In this document: piece after piece, positions 43,218-50,833 of the stretch
Layout: each line of letters begins with the position of its first letter
How positions within the stretch are numbered: position 1 is the first letter of the stretch
DNA from: Enterocola sp045611845
Lineage (GTDB): Bacteria > Bacteroidota > Bacteroidia > Bacteroidales > Paludibacteraceae
DNA: 64,000 nt
Assembly (NCBI GenBank): GCA_045611845.1
Contig: JAZKXZ010000001.1
Location: 41,523 to 105,522 of the forward strand
Direction: 5' to 3'
Notes under the pieces: generated by a model
The model's database searches: none
The model's input: the letters and a program-made list of their open reading frames with translations, nothing else
What the model was told of the DNA's origin: nothing
Made by a program: the position numbers and the translations under genes

Positions 43218-44141
43218 ATGGAAAAGAAAAAATTTATTTCTCGTGAAGTGAAAATCGGCATCATAGTAGTAATTGCTATTGGTATGCTATACTTCGGTCT
43301 AAACTACCTTAAAGGTATCAACATTTTCAAACCTGACACATATTTTTATGCAAAATATGACAGAGTAGATGGCGTAGTAAAAACTACTCACGTATATGTA
43401 AACGGCTTCCAAGTGGGACACGTTAGCGACATTATTTTCGACTACACAAAAGAAGCTCCTATCGTACTAGAAATTACTGTAGATAAAAAACTAGTTATCC
43501 CAGTAGGTACTGTAGCAGAAGTTTATGACAATGGTCTAATGGGTGACAAAGCTATCCAATTAAGATTAGGTAAAAGTAGCGAAGTACACAGCACCGGCGA
43601 CACCCTACTTTCTAGCACACAAAATGGTTTAATTGCTGGCATCGTAGACCAAATCCTTCCTCCAATTATGCAACTTGTGCCTAGCATCGATTCTACTATC
43701 GTGGCACTTAAAAACGTAGTAGAAAGCCCAGAGGTGAAGAGCCTACTTCAAAATGCTGACGCAACTATGGCAAACCTAAAACGTAGCACAGGTAAACTTG
43801 ATGGTGTAATTGACACTGTTCAATATATTTGCAACGATCTTTCTGGTGTAACTAAATCTCTAGACAAAGTAGATTGGGACTCAACAATGGTTTCAATTGA
43901 AACTACACTTGCAAATCTTAAATCTACCACAGACAAGTTTAATAGCACCGACAACAGCATAGGAGCACTTCTAAACGACAAAGCTTTATATACAAACTTA
44001 GACTCTACAGTAAATAGTGCAAATGCTCTACTAATGGATTTAAAAGCTAATCCAAAACGCTATGTTCACTTCTCTGTTTTTGGTGCAAAAGAAAAGAAAG
44101 AAGTGAAGAAAGAAGACAAAAAAGTAGAAGCTGAAAAATAA
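43218..44141 (+). CDS. MlaD/MCE-domain lipid-transport protein
   Basis: 307 residues: one N-terminal membrane anchor (about 13-30), MCE domain (about 38-120: YFYAKYDRVDGVVKTTHVYVNGFQVGHV, VPVGTVAEVYDNGLMGDKAIQL-like block) and a long helical coiled-coil tail. MCE proteins form a periplasmic ring that passes phospholipids between membranes. The ATPase and permease partners are not in this window. Co-transcribed with the amidase. Confidence 0.9.
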   Translation: MEKKKFISREVKIGIIVVIAIGMLYFGLNYLKGINIFKPDTYFYAKYDRVDGVVKTTHVYVNGFQVGHVSDIIFDYTKEAPIVLEITVDKKLVIPVGTVAEVYDNGLMGDKAIQLRLGKSSEVHSTGDTLLSSTQNGLIAGIVDQILPPIMQLVPSIDSTIVALKNVVESPEVKSLLQNADATMANLKRSTGKLDGVIDTVQYICNDLSGVTKSLDKVDWDSTMVSIETTLANLKSTTDKFNSTDNSIGALLNDKALYTNLDSTVNSANALLMDLKANPKRYVHFSVFGAKEKKEVKKEDKKVEAEK

Positions 44142-44168
44142 ATAAATTTTCACATTTTTTAACATATT

Positions 44169-44207
44169 TAGGTAAGTGCTTGATTATAAGTACTTACCTA
44201 TTTTTTT
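44169..44207 (+). terminator. Terminator of the amidase-MCE operon
   Basis: TAGGTAAGT (44169-44177) pairs with ACTTACCTA (44192-44200), followed by seven T. Confidence 0.9.
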
Positions 44208-44224
44208 CAAATTTATTTTACAAA

Positions 44225-44264
44225 AAACTTGTTTTTATGTAAACGTTTGAAAATCAACAAGTTT
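44225..44264. other. Inverted repeat in the dnaA upstream region
   Basis: AAACTTGTT (44225-44233) and AACAAGTTT (44256-44264) form a perfect 9-bp dyad around a small AAACGTTT palindrome. The 310-base gap 44142-44452 otherwise holds the terminator at 44169 and A/T-rich sequence; no DnaA box cluster was found. Confidence 0.5.
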
Positions 44265-44452
44265 ATACCATTCGCACCTTTTGCAAATATGTATCTTGCT
44301 CATTTTCAGTGTTTTAATTTAACCTTTTTATTTTCAATTAGTTATACTTTTTTCTAAATTTCCAAAAAAATTATTGTTTTTTTTTTCAGAAAAAAAAATA
44401 CATTTTTGCATCCGACTTAAAACAAATACTAAAAAAATACACACAACGCGAG

Positions 44453-45817
44453 ATGGACAATAATTTAACAATTAAATGGCAGGAATGTCTTCACATTATA
44501 AACGATAATGTGGACATTAATGAATTCGAGACTTGGTTCAAGCCTATTGAGCCTATTAGTTTCGAAGATAACAAATTTACTATTAAGGTACCTAGCCAAT
44601 TCTACTATGAATATATAGATTCTCAATACTCAGATCTAATATGTTCTACCATCAAGCGTGTATTCTCTACTCCTGCTCAACTTTATTATCGCGTTGTTAT
44701 AGACCAAGAGAATGAGAATAAAGGCACAACACAATTAGCAGGTTCAGAAACAAATAAAACTTTACGTAAAAAACATTCTACTGAATTTGACTCACAATTA
44801 AACCCAGAATTAACATACAATAATTTCATTGAGGGCGAATGTAACCGTTTGTCTCGCACTGTAGGTATTAACATTGCAAGCCAACCTGGTAAAACAATTT
44901 TCAACCCTTTATTTATTTATGGTAAATCTGGTGTTGGTAAAACTCACCTTGTTAATGCTATTGGCTTAAAGACAAAAGAACTTCACCCACAAAAGAAAGT
45001 TCTTTACGTGTCTGCAAACCTATTCCAACAACAATATACAGAAGCAAATAAGAATGGTCAAGTAAACGACTTCCTTAACTTCTACCAAACAGTTGACGTA
45101 CTTATTATAGACGACATCCAAGAGTTTGGCGAAGGTAAAAAAGTGAGCACACAAAACCAATTCTTCCACATCTTCAATCACCTTCACCAATCTGGCAAAC
45201 AACTTATCCTTACATGTGATAAAAAGCCAGCAGACCTAGAAGGTATGGAAGACAGACTTCTAAGCCGTTTTAAATGGGGTCTTTCTGCAGAGATTGAATC
45301 TCCTAGCCTTGAAACACGTAAAGCTATCTTAAAGATGAAATCTGAAAGAGATGGCCTACAACTTCCAGAAGATGTAATAAATTATATTGCAGAAACAGTT
45401 ACAGACAACATTCGTAACCTAGAAGGTAGTATAGTGTCACTTATAGCTTATTCTACTGTATATCAACAACCTATCGACATAAACCTAGCTCATAAAGTAG
45501 TTAGCAATATAGTTCACATTGAAGAAAAAGAACAAACAGTTAAATCTATTAGAGATTTAGTATGTAATACACTTAACATAACTGTAGAAAACTTAGCTTC
45601 TAACTCTAGAAAACGTGAAATAGTACAAGCACGTCAAATAGCTATGTATTTTGCTAAAAAATATACAAAAGATTCACTTACAAACATTGGTAATATTATA
45701 GGCAATAGAAATCATGCTACAGTACTACATGCTTGCAAAACTGTTAAAGATTTAATTGAAACTGACAAAAGTTTCCGTCGCACTGTAGAAGAAATAGAAA
45801 ATCAACTAAATAGTTAA
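44453..45817 (+). CDS. dnaA: Chromosomal replication initiator DnaA
   Basis: 454 residues. Domain I (about 1-80), a linker, AAA+ domain III with Walker A GKSGVGKT (157-164) and Walker B VLIIDDIQEF, and domain IV with the DNA-binding signature NIGNIIGNRNHATVLHACKTV. Initiates chromosome replication. It stands first in a row of dnaA, a pRiA4b ORF-3-like gene and miaA; dnaN is not adjacent. Confidence 0.97.
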   Translation: MDNNLTIKWQECLHIINDNVDINEFETWFKPIEPISFEDNKFTIKVPSQFYYEYIDSQYSDLICSTIKRVFSTPAQLYYRVVIDQENENKGTTQLAGSETNKTLRKKHSTEFDSQLNPELTYNNFIEGECNRLSRTVGINIASQPGKTIFNPLFIYGKSGVGKTHLVNAIGLKTKELHPQKKVLYVSANLFQQQYTEANKNGQVNDFLNFYQTVDVLIIDDIQEFGEGKKVSTQNQFFHIFNHLHQSGKQLILTCDKKPADLEGMEDRLLSRFKWGLSAEIESPSLETRKAILKMKSERDGLQLPEDVINYIAETVTDNIRNLEGSIVSLIAYSTVYQQPIDINLAHKVVSNIVHIEEKEQTVKSIRDLVCNTLNITVENLASNSRKREIVQARQIAMYFAKKYTKDSLTNIGNIIGNRNHATVLHACKTVKDLIETDKSFRRTVEEIENQLNS

Positions 45818-45820
45818 TTT

Positions 45821-46393
45821 ATGATTTATAAATTTATTTTGGTTTCTGACGAAGAACCAGATTTCATGAGAGAGATTTCAATTAGTTCTGATGCAAACTT
45901 CCAAGAACTACATGAAGCCATTTTAGATTCAGTAAATTATGAAGGTGGTGCCATTACTTCTTTCTTCATCTGCAACGATGATTGGGAAAAAGAGCAAGAA
46001 ATTACTCTAATTGAAATGGACACAGACTCAGATGTAGATTCATACGTAATGAATGAAACAATTATTGGTGATTTAGTTACCGATGAGCACCAAAAACTAC
46101 TTTACGTATTCGATTACCTTACAGATAGAGCTTTCTTTATAGAACTTAAAGAAATTGAATTTGGCAAAGATATTGATGCTGCAGAATGTACCGCTTCACT
46201 TGGTGCTGCTCCTATGCAATACGTGCTTGAAGATATTGAAGATATTTTCGAACCAAAAGCAAAAGGTAAAAAAGCTGCAATTTCTGAATTTGACGACGAA
46301 AATTTCTACGGCGACGAAGGCTTCAACGAAGACGAATTTGACGACGAAAGCTTTAGCGATTTAAGCTTCGACGACGATATTAACTCATATTAA
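45821..46393 (+). CDS. pRiA4b ORF-3-like protein
   Basis: 190 residues. The N-terminal 130 residues (YKFILVSDEEPDFMREISISSDANFQELHEAILDSV, LLYVFDYLTDRAFFIEL) resemble the plasmid pRiA4b ORF-3/TnpR-like passenger domain. The tail is highly acidic (DDENFYGDEGFNEDEFDDE) and probably disordered. Function unknown. Its stop overlaps the miaA start by one base (TAATG). Confidence 0.78.
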   Translation: MIYKFILVSDEEPDFMREISISSDANFQELHEAILDSVNYEGGAITSFFICNDDWEKEQEITLIEMDTDSDVDSYVMNETIIGDLVTDEHQKLLYVFDYLTDRAFFIELKEIEFGKDIDAAECTASLGAAPMQYVLEDIEDIFEPKAKGKKAAISEFDDENFYGDEGFNEDEFDDESFSDLSFDDDINSY

Positions 46394-47250
46394 TGAAGAA
46401 ATTAATAGTATTATTGGGTCCTACTGGCGTGGGCAAAACAGCACTTAGCATAGAAATTGCCCAACGCTATGGTTGCCCTATAATTTCTTCAGACTCTAGA
46501 CAAATCTACAAAGGCATAGAAATAGGCACTGCTGCTCCTACTTTAGAAGAACAATCTAAAGTAAAACACTATTTCGTAGGCATAAAAGAACTTACAGAAG
46601 ACTACAGCGCCGGACAATACGAAATAGATGCCTTAAACCTAATCAACGAACTTTTTAAAACACACGACACTCTCCTACTCACAGGCGGGTCTATGATGTA
46701 TATTGATGCAGTGTGCAATGGCATCGACGATATTCCTACTGTATCTGCAGAAGCTAGAGCAGAAGCACAAAAAATCTACGAAGAGCAAGGTTTAGATGGA
46801 CTTACAGCCAAACTTAAAGAGCTAGACCCTGTGTGGTACGAGAAAGTAGACCTTAAAAACCATCGCAGAGTAATGCATGCTCTTGAAGTTTGCATTTTCA
46901 CAGGCAAACCATATTCTACATTCCTTTCTGGCAAAAGAAAAGAGAGAGACTTCGAGATTGAAAAAATTGGTCTTGAGCGACCACGCGAAGAACTTTATGA
47001 TAGAATAAACAAACGCGTGGATATAATGATAGCAGACGGCCTTGAAGAAGAAGCTAGAAAAGTATATCACTTGCGCCACCTAAACTCTCTAAACACTGTA
47101 GGCTTTAAAGAAATGTTTGCCTACTTCGATGGCGAAATAAGCAGAGAAAGAGCCATTGAGCTTATTAAACAAAACTCTCGTCACTACGCCAAACGCCAAA
47201 TGACATGGTTTAAACGAGATACAGAAATACATTGGCAACGCATTGAATGA
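46393..47250 (+). CDS. miaA: tRNA dimethylallyltransferase MiaA
   Basis: 285 residues. P-loop GPTGVGKT at 9-16, ISSDSRQIYKG (catalytic Asp), YSAGQYEIDALN, LTGGSMMYIDAVCNG and a C-terminal SLNTVGFKEMFAYFDGE. It adds the isopentenyl group to A37 of tRNAs reading UNN codons. Slightly shorter than the 300-320 residues usual elsewhere. ATGA overlap with the next gene. Confidence 0.95.
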   Translation: MKKLIVLLGPTGVGKTALSIEIAQRYGCPIISSDSRQIYKGIEIGTAAPTLEEQSKVKHYFVGIKELTEDYSAGQYEIDALNLINELFKTHDTLLLTGGSMMYIDAVCNGIDDIPTVSAEARAEAQKIYEEQGLDGLTAKLKELDPVWYEKVDLKNHRRVMHALEVCIFTGKPYSTFLSGKRKERDFEIEKIGLERPREELYDRINKRVDIMIADGLEEEARKVYHLRHLNSLNTVGFKEMFAYFDGEISRERAIELIKQNSRHYAKRQMTWFKRDTEIHWQRIE

Positions 47251-47921
47251 AAAAGCTATTAGCCATTATACTTGCTTTCATATCGCTTAGTTGCTACGCA
47301 CAAGGTTTTGTTAGTGTATCTGGCACTATGGCGGATAATTACCTAGACAATTTGCATGGTAATTTAGAAGTAATGGGTGGTTACAACAATAGTAATTGTA
47401 GTTTGAACGTGGGTGCTAGTATGTATCTTAATTCTACAGGCTACAGATTTGAAGCCCTACAAGCGCAAATAGCATACCTTATCGATATACCAAAATTTCC
47501 TCTTGAAATACGCACTGGTTATCTATTTCTTCCTCACACAAATACTTCTATCCAAGAACATATCTGGCATATACAGGCAAGTTATATGCACCCACACGTA
47601 GAGGTTACATTGGGTTATTTAATTAGAACCTACGCTTCTCAAAACACACGTTATTCTGAATTCAACGACTTTTTATATTGCCTTAGAGCATACGTATGGG
47701 AAAAAGGCAATCAATATAACATAGACTTTGCAATAAGCAACTTCAACGATTTAAGCATAGAAAGAAGTGTAAATCCACATATTCGCATGAGAATGAGTTA
47801 TGCCTACCCTCGATTTCTTACATACTTTGTAGAAGGACTTTATGGAGGCGCTGGTATAGGAAACATTTACTTTGAACACTATCAATGGAGACTTAAACTA
47901 GGTTTAATATGGAATATCTAA
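47247..47921 (+). CDS. Exported protein, probable small outer-membrane beta barrel
   Basis: 224 residues. A signal peptide (about 1-19, ending CYAQ) and a mature part of alternating hydrophobic strands rich in Tyr, ending in a strand with LKLGLIWNI, as expected for an outer-membrane barrel. No family recognised. It lies between miaA and a phosphoesterase gene with overlaps at both ends. Confidence 0.65.
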   Translation: MKKLLAIILAFISLSCYAQGFVSVSGTMADNYLDNLHGNLEVMGGYNNSNCSLNVGASMYLNSTGYRFEALQAQIAYLIDIPKFPLEIRTGYLFLPHTNTSIQEHIWHIQASYMHPHVEVTLGYLIRTYASQNTRYSEFNDFLYCLRAYVWEKGNQYNIDFAISNFNDLSIERSVNPHIRMRMSYAYPRFLTYFVEGLYGGAGIGNIYFEHYQWRLKLGLIWNI

Positions 47922-48733
47922 GATACATATTATACTCACTTATTGTACTTGCAATGTCTTCTTGCGAGTATGATTTAATACGATTTGGTTGGACTGACTA
48001 CTCTGTAGATGAACGTTTCAACGATTCCAAGGCTTATAATGAAACCCACCCTGCACAATGCCTAGAAGTAGATTCTGATGAATATTCATTTATCGCCACT
48101 AGCGATTATCACCTTCACCAAGAAGAGGTGTTTCTACCTCAACTTTTTTGTTATATCAATAGTTCTGAAAGCAAATTCATTATTTTAAATGGCGACATTT
48201 ACAATAGTAAAGAAGAATTTGCAGACTATGCTTTTTCTGCTCTTTCTGAAGGGATAAAAATACCAGCATATTACACTTGTGGCAATCACGACCAATATTT
48301 TGGATGGAATGTATATTTTAGCAGATGGGGGTCTTCTACATATAGTTTCACCGTAACTACACCAAACCACAAAGACCTTTATATCGCACTTGAAACAGGC
48401 AGTAGTACATTGGGCGCAGGTCAATACAATTGGCTAAAAGAAGTGTTGTCTGGGCGAGAAGAATACCGCTACTGCATTGTATTTACTCACAGCAATTTCA
48501 CATATCAAGGTCTAACGAACGGTGTCTTCACACAAGAAGAAACAGTAGTTTTATTCGATTTATTTACCAAAAACAATGTAAACCTTGTTATTTCTGGCCA
48601 CTCTCATATAGAAAATGATAAAACAATAGAAAATGTGAGATACGTTACTACAGGTGCCATGAAAGACAGAAAATTTGGCATATGTACTGTAGGAAATTCT
48701 GAAATAGGATTTGAATTTGAAACTCTAAAATAG
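47909..48733 (+). CDS. Metallophosphoesterase lipoprotein
   Basis: 274 residues. Lipobox-like MSSC at about 16-19. The calcineurin-type motifs are present: SDYHLH (D and H ligands), LNGDIY, CGNHDQ, THSN and SGHSHIE. Hydrolyses a phosphate ester in the periplasm; substrate unknown. The start overlaps the barrel protein's stop by 13 bases. Confidence 0.88.
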   Translation: MEYLRYILYSLIVLAMSSCEYDLIRFGWTDYSVDERFNDSKAYNETHPAQCLEVDSDEYSFIATSDYHLHQEEVFLPQLFCYINSSESKFIILNGDIYNSKEEFADYAFSALSEGIKIPAYYTCGNHDQYFGWNVYFSRWGSSTYSFTVTTPNHKDLYIALETGSSTLGAGQYNWLKEVLSGREEYRYCIVFTHSNFTYQGLTNGVFTQEETVVLFDLFTKNNVNLVISGHSHIENDKTIENVRYVTTGAMKDRKFGICTVGNSEIGFEFETLK

Positions 48734-48735
48734 GA

Positions 48736-49347
48736 TTATTTTCTACCAAAGTCTGCAGGTATTTCTCCCCAAGCCTTAGTATCCCATTTATATATCTTTG
48801 TAGTATATTTGTTTTCTTGTAGCCATTTTTCGGCTGCTTCTATGCGCAAGAACACCTCAGCATTATTTGCTGTACGTTCTAGTTTTGTTTTGCATTGTTT
48901 TGCTCTCACCCAAGATATGGCAGTAAGACTATCTGAATAAATACACCAATCTGAGTTTTGTTTTTTAAGAAGTGCTAGTCCGTGCACAATAGCAAGAAAC
49001 TCACCTATATTGTTTGTAGCTTCTTTATACACTCCTTGTAGGAATAATTGTTGCCCATTGAACACGTTAACCCCACGATACTCCATATCGCCAGGATTAC
49101 CACTACAAGCAGCATCCACAGCTATACTATTTTTTATAAAAGGAGGTGTTGGAGATTTTTTTACGTCAGTTTTTTTATCTTTATTTATGGCTGCATAGTA
49201 TGAGTGAAGAAAAGCCTGTTCAGCCTCTTCACGCGTCTTAAACGACTTATATTGACCACCTTTATAGTCTTCCATATGCGGTTTACATTCCTCCCAACTT
49301 GTAAAGATACCAGTTTCTCTACCTTGCCAAATAACGTAAAATTTCAT
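48736..49347 (-). CDS. rnhA: Ribonuclease HI with N-terminal RNA/DNA hybrid-binding (viroplasmin) domain
   Basis: 203 residues. Hybrid-binding domain at about 1-48 (FYVIWQGRETGIFTSWEECKPHMEDYKGGQYKSFKTREEA) and an RNase H domain at about 70-203 with the catalytic acids in AVDAACSGNPG, NNIGEFLAI, IYSDSLTA and KWDTKAWGE. The domain is shorter than classical RNase HI, as is usual in this two-domain group. It removes RNA primers and R-loops. Confidence 0.93.
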   Translation of the reverse strand: MKFYVIWQGRETGIFTSWEECKPHMEDYKGGQYKSFKTREEAEQAFLHSYYAAINKDKKTDVKKSPTPPFIKNSIAVDAACSGNPGDMEYRGVNVFNGQQLFLQGVYKEATNNIGEFLAIVHGLALLKKQNSDWCIYSDSLTAISWVRAKQCKTKLERTANNAEVFLRIEAAEKWLQENKYTTKIYKWDTKAWGEIPADFGRK

Positions 49348-49354
49348 TGTGTAG

Positions 49355-49384
49355 AATTAAAGAAGGGCGGCAAAATACCGCCCT
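49355..49384 (-). terminator. Terminator of mscL
   Basis: On the minus strand AGGGCGG (49384-49378) pairs with CCGCCCT (49370-49364) around a seven-base loop, followed by TCTTTAATT. Confidence 0.75.
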
Positions 49385-49407
49385 AAATACTTTATTTGAG
49401 AATTCTA

Positions 49408-49860
49408 TTATTTTTTTGCTTTTAGTAAATCGCGAATCTCAGCAAGAAGAAGTTCTTCTTTAGTTGGTTCTGGTTCTGGAGCAGGTGCTGGAGCTGGAGC
49501 TGGTTCTGCAGCTTTTTCTGCTTCTTTTTTGCGGTTTAAGTTACCAATGATGCGGATAACTGTAAAGATAGAAAGCGCAATGATAAGGAAGTCGAAAGTT
49601 ACTTGTAGGAAGTTACCATAGTTTAGAGTTGCAGCAGCAATTTCTTTACCCGCTTCGTTTACATAAGCTTCACGGATAACCCATTTAAGTTCTGTAAAGT
49701 TCACACCACCTACAGCTAAACCGATAAGAGGCATAATAACGTCGTTTACTAAAGAAGTAACGATTTTACCAAATGCACCACCGATGATAACACCGACAGC
49801 CATATCAACTACGTTGCCTTTCATTGCAAAGGCTTTAAAATCTTGAAGAAACTTTTTCAT
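49408..49860 (-). CDS. mscL: Large-conductance mechanosensitive channel
   Basis: 150 residues. The first segment FAMKGNVVDMAVGVIIGGAFGKIVTSLVNDVIMPLIG is diagnostic, the second segment is VTFDFLIIALSIFTVI, and the cytoplasmic tail has a Pro-Ala-rich linker and EEELL-type helix. Opens under turgor stress. The promoter is just upstream at 49892-49922. Confidence 0.97.
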   Translation of the reverse strand: MKKFLQDFKAFAMKGNVVDMAVGVIIGGAFGKIVTSLVNDVIMPLIGLAVGGVNFTELKWVIREAYVNEAGKEIAAATLNYGNFLQVTFDFLIIALSIFTVIRIIGNLNRKKEAEKAAEPAPAPAPAPEPEPTKEELLLAEIRDLLKAKK

Positions 49861-49891
49861 ATTCTATAAATTGTTAAATAAATTTAAAGCA

Positions 49892-49921
49892 CAAAGATAA
49901 TAAAAACGAGCGAAAAAACAA
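49892..49921 (-). promoter_or_regulatory. Promoter of mscL
   Basis: On the minus strand TTG (49921-49919) and TATCTTTG (49899-49892), 19 bases apart, about 30 bases before the mscL ATG. Confidence 0.75.
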
Positions 49922-49953
49922 ACTTGTTTGATTTTTTCAAGCGAGTGCCAATA

Positions 49954-50736
49954 TCACAAAAATAATTCCATCGCCTCGGGGCAAGTGCAATGCGAGGTAA
50001 TAATCTCTGCATTTGGAGCAAGGGCAGATTTAACAGCAAGAAAGTCTGCCACCTCAGCGGCTACTTGATCTGATTCTACTATATGCAATCCACCTACATA
50101 TTTTGCCACCTCATTAATGCCTGTAAATTCACGGCAGGCAGATACAATATTACCAAATCCGCCGTGTGAGCAAGGCGACACAATCACAAGACCGTCACCA
50201 CACACGAAACAGATATGAATTTCGTGATTAAAATTTTCAGGACACTCCACCCCATTCTCTTCGTATGTTAGAAATTTATTGCCGTAAGGCTGTGGGAAAC
50301 CAAAATCTTTGTTACAAACAAGGGCAATTTCGTCAGTTATCCAACAATTTTCCTTCAGATATCTAAAACGATTATTATATTTTTCCAAAAGTTCCAAATC
50401 TGTGCCAATATTTCTAAGTCCTTTGTCGCCACGACATGAATGAAACTTTTTATCTCTAACGTTTTCTGAAATATAAATTGGGCAATGAGTTTGTGATATA
50501 AGATGCTTTAACCCACCCGTATGGTCACGATGCCCATGAGAGAGTATTGTCATATCAATTTTTGAAATGTCAATGCCCATTTTCTCTGCATTTTTAAGAA
50601 AATTATCTGACGCACCTGTGTCAACCAAGATTTTTAAACCTTGAAACTCTATATATAAGGAATACCCATGCTCTGTTAAAAATTCTGGACATTTGGCATT
50701 GGAATAGTTGTCTGAAAGTACTGTAATTTTAACCAT
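49954..50736 (-). CDS. MBL-fold metallo-hydrolase
   Basis: 260 residues. Metal-binding SHGHRDHTGG (His67, His69, Asp71, His72), further His in SPCSHGG and in the C-terminal SHCTCPEAM. It resembles the group annotated as RFA-P synthase-like or class II MBL hydrolases, whose substrates are not established. A TATTTTTG box lies four bases before the ATG, so the transcript may be leaderless. Confidence 0.85.
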   Translation of the reverse strand: MVKITVLSDNYSNAKCPEFLTEHGYSLYIEFQGLKILVDTGASDNFLKNAEKMGIDISKIDMTILSHGHRDHTGGLKHLISQTHCPIYISENVRDKKFHSCRGDKGLRNIGTDLELLEKYNNRFRYLKENCWITDEIALVCNKDFGFPQPYGNKFLTYEENGVECPENFNHEIHICFVCGDGLVIVSPCSHGGFGNIVSACREFTGINEVAKYVGGLHIVESDQVAAEVADFLAVKSALAPNAEIITSHCTCPEAMELFL

Positions 50737-50759
50737 AATGCAAAAATAATAAAATTAAG

Positions 50760-50792
50760 TTGGCTATTTACAAAAATAATTGTTTATCTTTG
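50760..50792 (+). promoter_or_regulatory. Candidate pnp promoter
   Basis: TTG (50760-50762) and TATCTTTG (50785-50792), 22 bases apart, slightly longer than usual. The predicted leader to the ATG at 50834 is about 35 bases. Confidence 0.55.
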
Positions 50793-50833
50793 CTTGATTT
50801 TAAGAGTTTAAGACTTATTTTAAAGAATTTATT

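Noticed and set aside
44208..44452. Chromosomal origin (oriC) next to dnaA
   Set aside because: No DnaA-box cluster or dnaN/gyrB neighbours; an A/T-rich leader alone is not sufficient.
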